A program made the translations under genes and the position numbers. From assembly GCA_034440635.1 (NCBI GenBank), contig JAOTON010001702.1:558001-622000 (forward strand): a DNA stretch of 64,000 nucleotides, written 5' to 3'. Origin of the DNA: Lepas anatifera. Its lineage: Eukaryota; Arthropoda; Thecostraca; Lepadidae. A model generated the notes under the pieces. It ran no database searches, had not been told where the DNA came from, and worked only from the letters and a program-made list of their open reading frames with translations. Shown here piece by piece: positions 23,678-33,539 of this stretch. The first letter of the stretch is position 1; every line of letters begins with the position of its first letter.

Positions 23678-23950
23678 GGGACACTAATCCAGCCTGGGGC
23701 TCAGAGCTCAGAGCTCCACCTTTTAGCTCAGAGGGCCCAGGACCTGTTGAGGGGGCTCTATATCAATAAAATAGCCCCGAAAAGCTTAATAGGCTTCAGC
23801 GGCGACATAAAGGTTTCAAGTTCAGTGTGAGGGCCTGGTTAACTAAAGCGGTCCCAGATTAGCTGAGGGGACTCGATATAAACTCAGGGAAGTCACCAAA
23901 AACCCAGGGGCCTAGGCACGCAGAGGTTCTGCGGCCTATGAGGCTCAGGT
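23678..23950. repeat. Satellite B, right part
   Basis: Continuation of the texture at 21280-21774: GAGGGGGCTCTATATCA here resembles GAAGGGATCTATATCAG near 21709. The two TTAA elements between appear to have split the array. Confidence 0.5.
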
Positions 23951-24268
23951 TAGCGTCAATCGGCTATTTCAGTATGAAACCGTTAGCCAGGACAACTGTG
24001 ATAAGTGGAGGTGGTGGATACGACACCTCAGTTTTCGGCATGACCGAAGATAACTGTATTATTTGCTCATCGTGCTTCAGTTAGTGTCAGTGGGTGCTTT
24101 CAGCATTTTCTACCAAGGTGCCAGTCGTTAGCTGACCCGAAATATGCTTGATGGTAAACGTGAACATGTCCTCACTAAGAGGAAGCTTTCATGAAAATAA
24201 GCATTTACAAATCCTTTTTTAAACGCGTTTTCCATTGACACTGGCCGCCTCTTGGGTGGTAAATTGGC

Positions 24269-24789
24269 CAGTGGCGGATCCAAGGGCGGGGAGAGGGCAA
24301 AAAAGGCATTCCCCCTAACGGAAAAGCTCGGGGCAAAACTATGCTTTTGACCCCCAAAGCGATCGACCTCCCTTTTTCCTCTACTCCTTTTTAGTTCATA
24401 AGCAAGATTTTGGTGTTTCAACTCTCAACTTCAAACAGAACATAAGTTGATAAGTTGTTCCCTGGCCTGTCCCCTCGAGTCCGGAAATGTAAGAAATACT
24501 GAAGATTATATATTCGGGCACAGCCCTTCATCAGAATCTTGGAGTAAATATCAATAATTCTCAGTTATAATATAGCCAGTCATAGTATAGCCAGCCTTGG
24601 ATAGGAAGAAGTATCTTAAATAGAGCCCATAGTTTTCACCCCGTTACGTTTTTTTAGCTTTTCGCCTCAAATACCCAAAATTCTACCGGCAAGTGATATT
24701 GGTAGAACAGCTTTTTACTGCGTGACGTTTTTTTTTGCTTTTCGACTTTGGTCTGCCCCTCCCAAACCGACCGGGTAGATCCGCCACTG
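24269..24789. mobile_element. hAT-type MITE, 521 bp, with exact 8-bp target duplication
   Basis: Inverted termini CAGTGGCGGATC (24269-24280) and GATCCGCCACTG (24778-24789), flanked by identical AAATTGGC at 24261-24268 and 24790-24797. Interior words such as GGAAAAGCTCGGGGCAAAA recur inverted in the element at 46874. It is nested in the 7.3-kb composite. Confidence 0.9.
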
Positions 24790-24880
24790 AAATTGGCGCC
24801 CCTCAGGTTCGGCCGTTCGGCGCCCTCCGAGCCTGGCCCCACCCCCTTAACGAAATCCTAGATCCGTCACTGCAGTGATC

Positions 24881-26500
24881 TGGCATCGTTAGGCTAAACA
24901 TCAATCGCCTGCTGGTGAAAAAGAACATTCCATGTTCTCACAACAGGACCCTTTAGTGCGACTTTATTGATGACATCGAAAGAAGCCTTGGTGACTTCAG
25001 ATGCCATCGTGATCTCAGAGATCACGAGGTTAATCATTTTCCCTCGACTCCCAAAATTGGTTCAAGAACATACATTATTTTTATGTAACGATAACTGGAA
25101 TGTATTTTACTGGATCAAAGAAATTTATGTGTTTGTTTCATTTTCCTTTTGTCCATGGAATGGTTAAAATGACTGTTTCGATTCCAGTCAAGCCACAAAA
25201 AGATACTGCTTCTATCGGAGCTTTTTTATCGGCGACGTAATTATTCGATATGAATATAACATTGATAAATTGCAACATTATTTGTTTTAGCACGGCCATT
25301 ACATCTGACTTGAAAACACCCAGTCACTGAATCTAAAAATGTTGCAAAATGGAGAGAAATACCTTGAGTCCCTTATGGCAGTGCCATCGCCACTGACTTC
25401 CAAAATCCAATAACAACTGAGGAGAACGCTCGATGAAATTTTCTTCTCCCCCTAGTCCAGATCCGTCGGAGAAAGGTTCATTTGCACTCTTCATCACATT
25501 CAAACTTAAAATAAAATCAAGCATATTTTAAGAAGGAAAGAAATAAGCGCCTGCATTTGATTTGGATTGTCCTCTCTTTATTATCAATGCAGCGTAGATT
25601 CTGGCTTTCTGCTTGCCGCCCGTACATGTGTGCGTTTTTCCTTTACCCTAAATCACCCATCCCTGACCTCCCATGTTTTTTTCTTGTGGAAGAGGTGAGA
25701 GGCTGCCTGGCGAGGCAGAACAAACAAACGAGTCATAAGATTGCACGATAAGCCTATCCATGTTTTGAATTTCCATCTTTTGAGTAGATAAGGAAAAGAA
25801 TGCTAGGGGGGAGAGAGAGAGAGAGAGAGAGAGGTTGTGCTCCTCTCCAACGCTCCCTGGACAGCACAGTTTTACACTTGGTCCTTGTATCGCCCTATAA
25901 CAGGGTTCTTGGCTGATGCTTGTCTAGTGGCGCCCTTGATGCTCAGATGCATCATTACTGTGTCCGGTGCGATGCCCTTCAACGTCTTTGTTTATGGCTG
26001 ACCTTGTGAGGAACGAAGGCAGTAATGCTGTAAAGTATCGACTGTAAAGCTCTCCGCGAATGATCTTCAATACTCTCTAACAGATTAAAACCTGACGGCT
26101 CTCACGCCTGAATTGGATTCAGACAACGGTAAGACCAGATTAAGATTAATCTAAAGATTGTAACCTGCTGCTCGTTCATTCAGATTATGCAATTTTAATC
26201 AATACGTAGCACTGGTCATCTATTAAGCTATCAGCTGGCTGCTTCACATGCTTCTGCACTGCAATATCAGATAGAAAGATGAGGCATGGCTCAAAGCTCT
26301 AGTACCGTTATTTGATAATAATAGAAACCCGGTTCCAGATATGTGAACAAGGCGAAGAACAGTGAAGGGTGCAAAAAACCAACGCTGCTCCAAAAACGTC
26401 GGAAAAATATCGGGCATTTGCAGAAAAAAACAGTGACTCTAGGAAACTTCTCTCTCATAAGTATTGTTCCTACCTTATAATGCTGAACCGTCCAGGCTAG
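24881..26500. other. No gene recognised; (GA)n microsatellite
   Basis: A pure GA run of about 27 bases lies near 25806-25832. Nothing else is supported; small open frames lack motifs. Confidence 0.5.
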
Positions 26501-26504
26501 GAGA

Positions 26505-26662
26505 CGCTATATGATGCTATATGGCGCTATATGGCCTTGCCGGTTGGCGCGCCCTTAAACTCAAGTAAACAAATAAAAAATAAAGCTAGGCGACATTCAG
26601 AGTTCCATTTTTAACCATCACCATTAGGCCTTCAGAGACTCAAAGTGATGATTATGATGATG
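26505..26662 (-). mobile_element. GGGCGCGCC-tailed interspersed repeat, reverse orientation
   Basis: TATATGGCGCTATATGGCC and GTTGGCGCGCCCTTAAACTC are the inverted form of the tail block at 6030-6070, with an ATGATG-rich run near 26646. Confidence 0.55.
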
Positions 26663-26819
26663 ATTGAGCATGGGATTCTCAAACTATGTAGATTGGACGA
26701 CTTCATGCCCGATAATGGGAGCGATGCTTATATGAGGTACTGTACACCACAATGGGAAATCTCTGGTGGCTTAGTCACTGCAAGGGTAGCGACCACTTCC
26801 TTGAAGCGCGCTTTAGCGT

Positions 26820-27160
26820 CTCACGAAGATGAGCCAAGAACCATTTCCGGACAGCGGTGGCGCTGCAGTATGTGGGGAGCAATGCACGGTGCCGCGGGGA
26901 GGGGGTGAGCGCGGCCATTCAGCGGGGGTCATTCACCCAGCGCCGGTACGGCCAGAACCTGTCCCACCGTGGGCAGCGGCACAGTCGTGTGTGGCGGTCA
27001 TTCTGCAGGCGGGGGCAGCGCGCGGTACCGGTGCCACCGACCGTGCAGTATTGCCGCGGCTCGGCTCTCCGGCAGGCCAACATACATCACATCCCATTAG
27101 TATGGACGTACGGGCATCTACCGACTGCGACGGAGAAAACGGTGGAAAGAAAAGTAACTG
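26820..27160. other. GC-rich island with unassigned open frames
   Basis: A sharp GC-rich block in AT-rich surroundings. Plus-strand frames of 130 and 104 residues and a minus-strand Cys-rich frame (QYCTVGG, CRCPRW) overlap. None matches a family I know. On the minus strand a good polypyrimidine tract ending CTCCGTCGCAG lies at the edge, so an unrecognised exon is possible. Confidence 0.25.
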
Positions 27161-27179
27161 GAAGTATATAAAGACGCAA

Positions 27180-27980
27180 TGGCAGTTTCTAATTTTTCAA
27201 AAATTAGCGATATTGACCTAATTCTTACACTTCCAATCATTTCATTTTCAAATAATTAAGCTTGTGAAGCCTGGACATGTCAATAACTGTTACATTAATA
27301 TAGCATATCTTCCTAAAGCAAGACGAAAGCCGCTCCCTTCATAAGAAGTTCAATAAAGAATTCGGTTTTTCAGAAGGTGCAGGGCACTGAACCTTTCTGA
27401 CCTCTTACGCTTTTCAGCTCCTCGATTCGCACTGCAAAGGTTCAGCAGAGGATTATAAGGGATTTTATGTGGAAATCCCCGGCAATCGGCAGCCGTTTTT
27501 TCCTGTCCAGCTCAGATGAGTTCTCGAACCACCGCAAGCCTTTCCACAACTTCCTAGTGCTTATAAACCTACTATGTAGGGGTCTAAAAACTTGCCGATC
27601 TACCTACGCCGTCGGTGACCCTATCATCGCTTGGTTGGCGACCCAGCAACCGTCTCAAACTCTGATTCCATCTGTTTTCCCATGATTTTAGCTTCCACCA
27701 TCCGCTCCTGCTTCTAAATATGCTTACCCTCTCCACTGTCTCCACCCGTCGTCGTAATACATACAGTGTCCATCAAAATCTATTGGATGAAGTCTGCCAG
27801 TTCCTTTGGCCAAGAATGGGCAGAATCTACTTCGACAAAGAGTCAAGTTAGCCTTCGTTTCCCGGCTCGTTTGGCGTTTCTGAAAGACAGCTTGGCCACA
27901 ACGGGGCATCTTTGGCCGATTACATCTGGTATCATCACCGCCCTTAGTTGCTGCTAGTCTATGCTAGTTATGTTTCTTCT
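27180..27980. other. No recognised feature
   Basis: AT-rich sequence; a T-run on the plus strand near 27980 lies about 145 bp past the USP stop codon. Confidence 0.4.
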
Positions 27981-28122
27981 TTTTTTAACATTTTACATAA
28001 ATATATTTTACATAGCTCATTTTAGCCATCAAGATACATTTCAGAATGAGCATCTCAAAATATAAACAACAAATTCTGTCAAAATCGCCCACTTCCTGCT
28101 GGCCGTGGTAGGAGACGACGTC

Positions 28123-29526
28123 TCAGGTAGCGCTGGTGTCTATTTGGGCCACCTGCCTGCATAGGTCTGTGTGCAGGTAGAAGAATATGTAACCATCGTG
28201 CTGGTTTCCGTTGCACAGCACGTGCTGCTCCGAGGCGCAGGTAACACTGCGATCGTCGTAGTGGAACCAGCGCTGCCTACCCAGGCTGTAGACATCTGCC
28301 ACGTAGTGTCCCGCCTGGGTTGTAGCGCCGTGGTGGCTGAATAGACCCACCAGCCGGTAGCTCTGAGCGCCGGCCAGGTCCGCTTTTTGATCCTCAGCCG
28401 CTGAGCCGTCGTCCTCCGTGCATAGCTGGGACAGCTGTACCTGTTCGGCGGCGATGTCGGCCGGCTCGCACTTCTCTTGTGAGCATCGGACTGTCTCCTG
28501 CAGCTGACTCTCCTCGTCTCCAACAGCGCGCGTGGGCCACTCCTCGGCTCCGTCCTGCTCTGTCAGCTTCTCCAAATCGGCGTCAGACACGTGCGGGGGT
28601 CCAAATGGCCGCAGCGTCGCCTGTCGCTTCGGCTCATCCCAGTGCACAGGCGGGCACAGCGAGCCGTACCTGGTGGCGTCCCATCCCGGGGGACGATCGG
28701 CGTCCTCCGCCGCGTACTCCTGCAGCGTCACAAGCTTCGGTATCTTTACGTTGGTGCGGATCTTCTTTGACTCCTTTCCAATAAACATGTGACGATTCAG
28801 CTGTATAATCAGCGTCCTGGGAAATTTGGATATCTGGGTGATTACGCTGAACTCGTTGTGCTGCCACTTCTCGCAATTCAGCTCGCGTCGGTCGGGCCGC
28901 ATGGAGAGGTGCATGGCGTCCTGTAAGGTGGGTACCGTGCCTCTGCCCTGACACCGCGGCACGTTAACGAACCAGCTTATGTTGTCCTGTCGCCTCAGCA
29001 CCGATTCCTGACACTTTGTGCACATGTAGCTCTCGACGGTCTGGTACTGGAAGTTGTCTCTAACTGGGTTCTTCCGGTCGGCCGGCTGCTTGGGAAAGAC
29101 CGGTTGGCTGCCGTCCACCTCCTCCTCGATGGTGTCCAGTAGCCGAAGCAAGAACTCGTTAGCATCCTGCATCTCAGTGCCGTGGAACGCCGGGTCTATC
29201 CGAGCGAACACGTGCCGCAGGTCGTTTAGGAGGCTGGAGACGGAGGTGACGCACGCGCTCTGACGCAGCTCCATAAGGTGAGCGACGGCACGCATGGTGC
29301 GGCATCTTTCGGCATCCAGAGCCGGCCCCAGCGCCACCATCTCACTCAAGAACGGCCGCAGTCCGAGCAGCGACTGCAGCGTGGCGTTCTGGTAGCGTGA
29401 GTTGCCTAGGTTGGGCAGACCGATGAGGAGCGGGTCCGGGCTGTGCCTGTGCTGGTCGCGATTACTCGCAGGCACCAGCTCCAGGATCGGTGCCTGCACC
29501 TGAGCACCGTTCAGCAGCAAGGGCAT
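28123..29526 (-). CDS. Intronless ubiquitin carboxyl-terminal hydrolase (USP26/29/37-like), catalytic Cys replaced by Arg
   Basis: 467 residues from the first ATG (29524-29526, context GGAAAATG) to TGA at 28123-28125; an in-frame TGA lies at 29587-29589. The USP fold is clear in order: Cys box LIGLPNLGNSRYQNATLQSL (Arg44 where the nucleophile Cys belongs), QDANEFLLRLL, finger CTKC ... CEKW (the last zinc Cys is Trp), FPRTLIIQLNRH, and the His box HHGATTQAGHYVAD with WFHYDDRSV and YIFFYL. USPs cleave ubiquitin from proteins with a Cys-His-Asp triad; here His407 and Asp424/425 remain but Cys does not. Order of blocks and the NFQYQTVESYMCTKCQ region look most like USP37-type enzymes. Lack of introns over 1.4 kb suggests a retrocopy. 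It is either a pseudoenzyme or a young pseudogene with an intact frame. Confidence 0.85.
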   Translation of the reverse strand: MPLLLNGAQVQAPILELVPASNRDQHRHSPDPLLIGLPNLGNSRYQNATLQSLLGLRPFLSEMVALGPALDAERCRTMRAVAHLMELRQSACVTSVSSLLNDLRHVFARIDPAFHGTEMQDANEFLLRLLDTIEEEVDGSQPVFPKQPADRKNPVRDNFQYQTVESYMCTKCQESVLRRQDNISWFVNVPRCQGRGTVPTLQDAMHLSMRPDRRELNCEKWQHNEFSVITQISKFPRTLIIQLNRHMFIGKESKKIRTNVKIPKLVTLQEYAAEDADRPPGWDATRYGSLCPPVHWDEPKRQATLRPFGPPHVSDADLEKLTEQDGAEEWPTRAVGDEESQLQETVRCSQEKCEPADIAAEQVQLSQLCTEDDGSAAEDQKADLAGAQSYRLVGLFSHHGATTQAGHYVADVYSLGRQRWFHYDDRSVTCASEQHVLCNGNQHDGYIFFYLHTDLCRQVAQIDTSAT

Positions 29527-29689
29527 TTTCCACCCCGCCTGTCTTCCGCGGCGATGCCGAGGGCCGGACCGACGTGTCACGGTCCGTCAGCGAGTCTTGT
29601 GTGGTAGAATTACGTGATGGCGGCGAGGTAATGTCAGATGTTAGATTATAGCATGTGGTGGGGAGTCTCCTTGGTGTTGGGTTATCAAG

Positions 29690-29818
29690 TTTATCACGCT
29701 CAAGGTTCGAAGCTCTACTTCTCCACCAATCGACTGCCTCTGTGTTAGTGTGCCCTTGGCGCAGGGAAGTGGAATTCCCGCGCACCACAGCTATGGATAA
29801 TCTTTGGAACAGGTACAC
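29690..29818 (-). pseudogene. LINE C-terminal tail fragment
   Basis: The frame reads LFQRLSIAVVRGNSTSLRQG, the same kind of QR-S-A-RGN tail that ends a common invertebrate LINE ORF2 family; a related upstream segment lies at 32732-33110. It is on the same strand as, and about 165 bp upstream of, the USP retrocopy start. Confidence 0.55.
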
Positions 29819-29829
29819 ACAGAGAAAAA

Positions 29830-30240
29830 TCTACACCCCACAGAACACTTTGCTCGTGCCAAAAATCAGTATTCTCTGGATACTTAATTCAGTATACTAT
29901 GAACGCTTTTCGGACATTTTTGGTACTCGTCAGATAACATGAGTACTTTTACTACACCTCTTTTGTTACAGCTGGTTGTACTTCCCGTAGTACCCTTTTG
30001 CAGTTACACCAAAATGGGTACTTCTGCAATTAGTACCCCCGTTTGGTTCCGTGCCAAAAATGAGGCCTCCTAGGGTACTTCCATTTTAGGTACTAACGCT
30101 AGTACCCTGCGAAGGTGTCTGAAGGGCACTGAAAGTAGTGCTTAAAATGTACTCAATCAATACAATCCAATACCTACTCTCCTTCGTGAAACAAAGAGGT
30201 ACTTGAAGAAGTATATTTAAGGTGATTCGATAATTCGATC
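29830..30240. other. GGTACT-rich non-coding sequence
   Basis: Many GTACT/AGTACC words but no fixed period. Similar words recur at 32330-32500, so both may be parts of one dispersed element. Confidence 0.35.
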
Positions 30241-30879
30241 AAGGTAACACTGCACAGCTTTAATCATATAGAGCACAATACAAAAAAGCAGCCACGGCTC
30301 ACTGGAACAGCTTTGTCGTTTCAACGGACAACATATGCATAACACTGAAATTGAGAGTAAGCTGGTTCTAGAACTATGAGCTTCATATTCGTTTCTGCTG
30401 GTCTTTTCTAGATATTTTTAATCTTGCAAATTACAAAAAGACACCCCAGTTGAGCTGAGCTGACCTCGCAGCTTGCATATTGTCGATGGATATTAAAAGA
30501 GAGTTAATTCTGTCCAGAACCAATCAGCCGTCCTTAAATCTTCTCGCTTCCTCAGGATTCTGTGTGAGCATCCTTCAAATTATTCGACGTCCGGGCCCTG
30601 CGCGCAAGGCAAACAGTCGGCTATTTGCTGCTAGAGACACGTGGCACTATAACCGTTCCTTATAGTGGCGCAAAATAAGACTAACTTAGCACCGCGGCGT
30701 ATTAGTGACCTGACAACATCATGCATGTATAGAAAGAATGTGTGGTTTAAGACAATACAAATAAATATAACGTATGACGTGACTTTTACGTGACTTATAT
30801 TGGCTGTTTTTACCTATGTTTTGATTTGTTTCAAGGTCTATTTAGCTACAAAAACACGTGTTATCCCTTTATTATTTTC

Positions 30880-31260
30880 CTTGTGACACGGGAACCATCT
30901 CTGGGGTGCCCTCGAGATAAGCACTTTGCCCCCCCTCTCGAAACCAATTCGGGGGCCTCCTGAGAAAAATTGTTTGGCCCCTTGAGGAAAAATCTTGCCC
31001 CACGCCCGAGAAAAACTTTTGGACCCCGAGATCAAGCCTTGGGGCCCCTGAGACCAAGTCTGGAGGACTCCGAGGCCGAATCTGGGGACTCCCAAAACAA
31101 CCTTTGGCCCTCCGAAATAAACTCTGCCGCCCCCTCCGGGACAAGCTCTTAAAGGCTCCCCAGACCAGTTCTGGCGGCCACCAATAACTTTTTAGAGCAT
31201 CCTTAGACAAACTCTTGGGGCCTTACGAAAAATTCAAGACCAGCTCTGCCCCCTGTAACA
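30880..31260. repeat. Degenerate ~30-bp GC-rich repeat
   Basis: Repeated CCCC(G/T)GAGA-AA and CTTTGGCCC words at about 30-bp spacing, similar in texture to satellite B. Open frames on the minus strand are repeat artefacts. Confidence 0.55.
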
Positions 31261-31271
31261 TAAACCCCATA

Positions 31272-31318
31272 ATCACCAGGGCGAAGGTGATTCGGAGGCC
31301 CACCGGGGCGCGGGTTAA
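31272..31318 (+). mobile_element. T2 right terminus with TTAA
   Basis: CACCAGGGCGAAGGTG and CCACCGGGGCGCGGGTTAA match the T2 right end at 11054-11095, and the TTAA (31315-31318) is intact. The element body to the left is not recognisable. A shorter T2-like end, CACCGGGGCTAGGGTTAA, lies at 33783-33800. Confidence 0.65.
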
Positions 31319-31329
31319 TAATTGGAGGC

Positions 31330-32325
31330 GCCCAAATTTAAAACAATACCAAGAGTCACAAAGATAACATAGCGGTATTTCCTACTTTACCTAAAGTCGT
31401 AAGAGTAGAGAAGCCCAAAGGGGCCATGCCCCCAATATTAACTATTTTTAATTATTAGATAAATAGCGTTGACTGAAAATAAATATCTCTAAGATAAAAC
31501 TTCATCCCCAATGTTTTGGACGTATGTACCTACGCTTATGAGTCTAGCTACAAGCAAGGGTAGGGATTTTTTATTCGGTGGTGCTCGAATTAGAAAAACG
31601 GGTACTCTGACAGTTTAACATAATTGTATTGTATTATTAACTGTTTTCTAAATAAACACGCCCTTCTTAGAATCAGGAAGCCAAATAGAAGCATGTGATC
31701 TTAAAATAACAAATGCTGGGTGATTGTAGAATGCCCCTATAGAAATAGAATCCTCATCGATGCCCCGTAGGAAGTTTTAAATATTGTTGGAGTTTCAACA
31801 TTATTTATAGTTACCGAGCACCTACCTAGAAATGGTTTCTCCATGTAGACCTTTAAAACTCATTAATGGAAGTTACGTGGGCTTCAGATTTTGCATTCAA
31901 TCCAGAAGCAGGCAAATCAGTCAAATGCATTACCTAACCATAATCTTTGAAGCATTACCATGTTTTCAGTTTAGGTTTCATGGACGTGCTTGTATACACA
32001 ATTACGCCGTTTATAATTTGGCTGGTCTAATGATGAAGATGCCATACACAAAGGATGTCAAGAGATAACTGGTACCTAATGCACCTAACCCTGTTCAATC
32101 ACAAACAGATGCCAACTCTCACCTTTTGCCAAATGTTCCACTGACTGAGCTTCCGTCTGCCACTCACTGCAGGAAAATGGCGCTGGAAGATGCAAAAAGT
32201 CGCTTGGTTCAAAGAAAGAACTCAATAGAGGGTAACCTACCACCTTTATTGCACTAAAGTTGGCGCCATTTTTTTGTCTTCACACCGAAGTATTCCAAAG
32301 GGGATTGAACATATCGAATGAATGC
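31330..32325. other. No recognised feature
   Basis: AT-rich; no supported gene or repeat. Confidence 0.45.
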
Positions 32326-32329
32326 TCCA

Positions 32330-32490
32330 TGCAGTACCACTTGGTGTTAGAAAACTCTCCTTTTCCAAAATAGGTACTAGATTAAGTACCCAAAATTTTG
32401 ATCAGGGGTTACTTACACCAACTTGGATCTTAGATGTAGTACCACCTGGTGTTAGGAAACTCTCATTTTTCCAATTAGGTACTGGATAAA
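32330..32490. repeat. Two-copy ~103-bp direct repeat
   Basis: AGTACCACTTGGTGTTAG followed by TAGGTACTAG (32332) recurs as AGTACCACCTGGTGTTAG with TAGGTACTGG (32435). Confidence 0.7.
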
Positions 32491-32731
32491 GAGCCACCAG
32501 GGTACTGATCTAAGGTGACGGTTATCTTACCTCTTGCTTGCATGTTGTTAGTACTCTAATCTAATATAGCCAAGGAGTCCATGCAGTATCGATTGGAGAG
32601 TGAAAAACATGACAAATACATTGACACTGTAAAATGTACTTTGGTGAATCACTTTATTTGGTGTGTCAGATTTCACTCCCGGATTAAGACTTAGCTTAGC
32701 AGCCCCAGGCTACTGAGTTATAAAAAAGAGT

Positions 32732-33110
32732 TCAAGTAGTACAGAGGGTGCTAAAAATTCTCTGTGTGTACTCGCCTTCCCGCCTGTCGCCGGTCTCGCT
32801 ACTGATGCAACGTCCAAGCTCCTTCAAGAAGGGTAAAGTTGTTTGGCCGAACACACCAGTCGTCTCGACTGCAACAGGCTGGAAGTTGTATCTGACAGTG
32901 AGGCCGCTATAACGTTGTTTTTTCCGTGACTCTGCATTGTTCGCAGCGGTGCCCGCCTGGCTGGCAGATTTTGCGACGACGGAAGGGGTAAAGGTCTCTG
33001 AGCATCCCAGACAAGGTTTTTGCCTTTCCCGTACGGAAAGGACGGAAAGGTTTGCCTGCCCGTAGTGGTCAGCGATGGTCTTACTGCCTCTCTCGAGGCT
33101 CTGGTTGTCA
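32732..33110 (-). pseudogene. LINE ORF2 C-terminal fragment, frameshifted
   Basis: One frame gives GKGKNLVWDAQ and the next gives YSGLTVRYNFQPVAVETTGV then PFLKELGRCISSETGDRREG. These are the WD-Q, Y-F-P-AVET-GV and F---LG--I---TGD-R blocks seen at the C-terminus of a widespread LINE ORF2 group. The switch of frame shows that it is broken. Confidence 0.65.
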
Positions 33111-33454
33111 AGGCCGAATAAGCGAAGGTTAGGAGAGGAAACCACGCTTCAAAATTAGTCAAAAATGTATTACAAGATGCTAAATTTCTCGGACCACCTT
33201 TGCTTCTCACCATGGTTTAAAGTGTTTAAAATGGATGGAAGTGAATGAAATTTGGCATGAAGCTAGCTTAGGATCCTAGCTCGACGATACAAGTAATTTC
33301 AGTCCAAAAGAATGTTTGGTTCGTCTTCTAGAAGCACCTTTATATCGTGCCTTTTCGGGACAAAGACAGCACCCAGCGCCAGCGTCCCGGTATATTCGGC
33401 TGTCCAGTGACCTCCTGACGGGTCACAGGTGTTCAGCTGGTGGGAGGGCGCATA

Positions 33455-33532
33455 GTGTGGCATGGTGGTATAGTGGTTGGAGGCCCTGTCTCTTGATCAG
33501 GTAGGCCCGGTTCGAATCCGGGGGTGACCACG
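33455..33532 (+). pseudogene. tRNA-like sequence (SINE head or tRNA pseudogene)
   Basis: A-box-like TGGTATAGTGG, an anticodon-arm-like CCTG...CAGG and a perfect T-arm CCCGG-TTCGAAT-CCGGG with B box GGTTCGAATCC. The acceptor arms do not pair beyond GTGG/CCAC, so it is not a functional tRNA. Confidence 0.65.
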
Positions 33533-33539
33533 TAATCTT

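Larger units (their letters stand above)
17528..24872. mobile_element. 7.3-kb composite bounded by hAT-type termini and 8-bp target duplication
   Basis: Left end CAGTGACGGATC (17528-17539) and right end GATCCGTCACTG (24861-24872) are perfect 12-bp inverted repeats. They are flanked outside by the identical 8-mer CAGTGATC (17520-17527 and 24873-24880). An 8-bp duplication with a CAG-start TIR fits hAT. GGCGCC-rich satellite sequence lies inside both ends (17560-20170 and about 24790-24850), which argues that the two ends belong to one element. T2, T3 and a smaller hAT element were nested within it later. No transposase frame is visible, so it is non-autonomous. Confidence 0.75.

Noticed and set aside
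29527..29580. USP N-terminal extension from 29580
   Set aside because: The codon there is GTG, not ATG; the first in-frame ATG after the upstream stop is at 29524-29526.
33455..33532. Functional tRNA gene
   Set aside because: The T-arm and boxes A and B are good, but the acceptor arms pair for only four bases and the anticodon stem has a mismatch, so it is annotated as tRNA-like.
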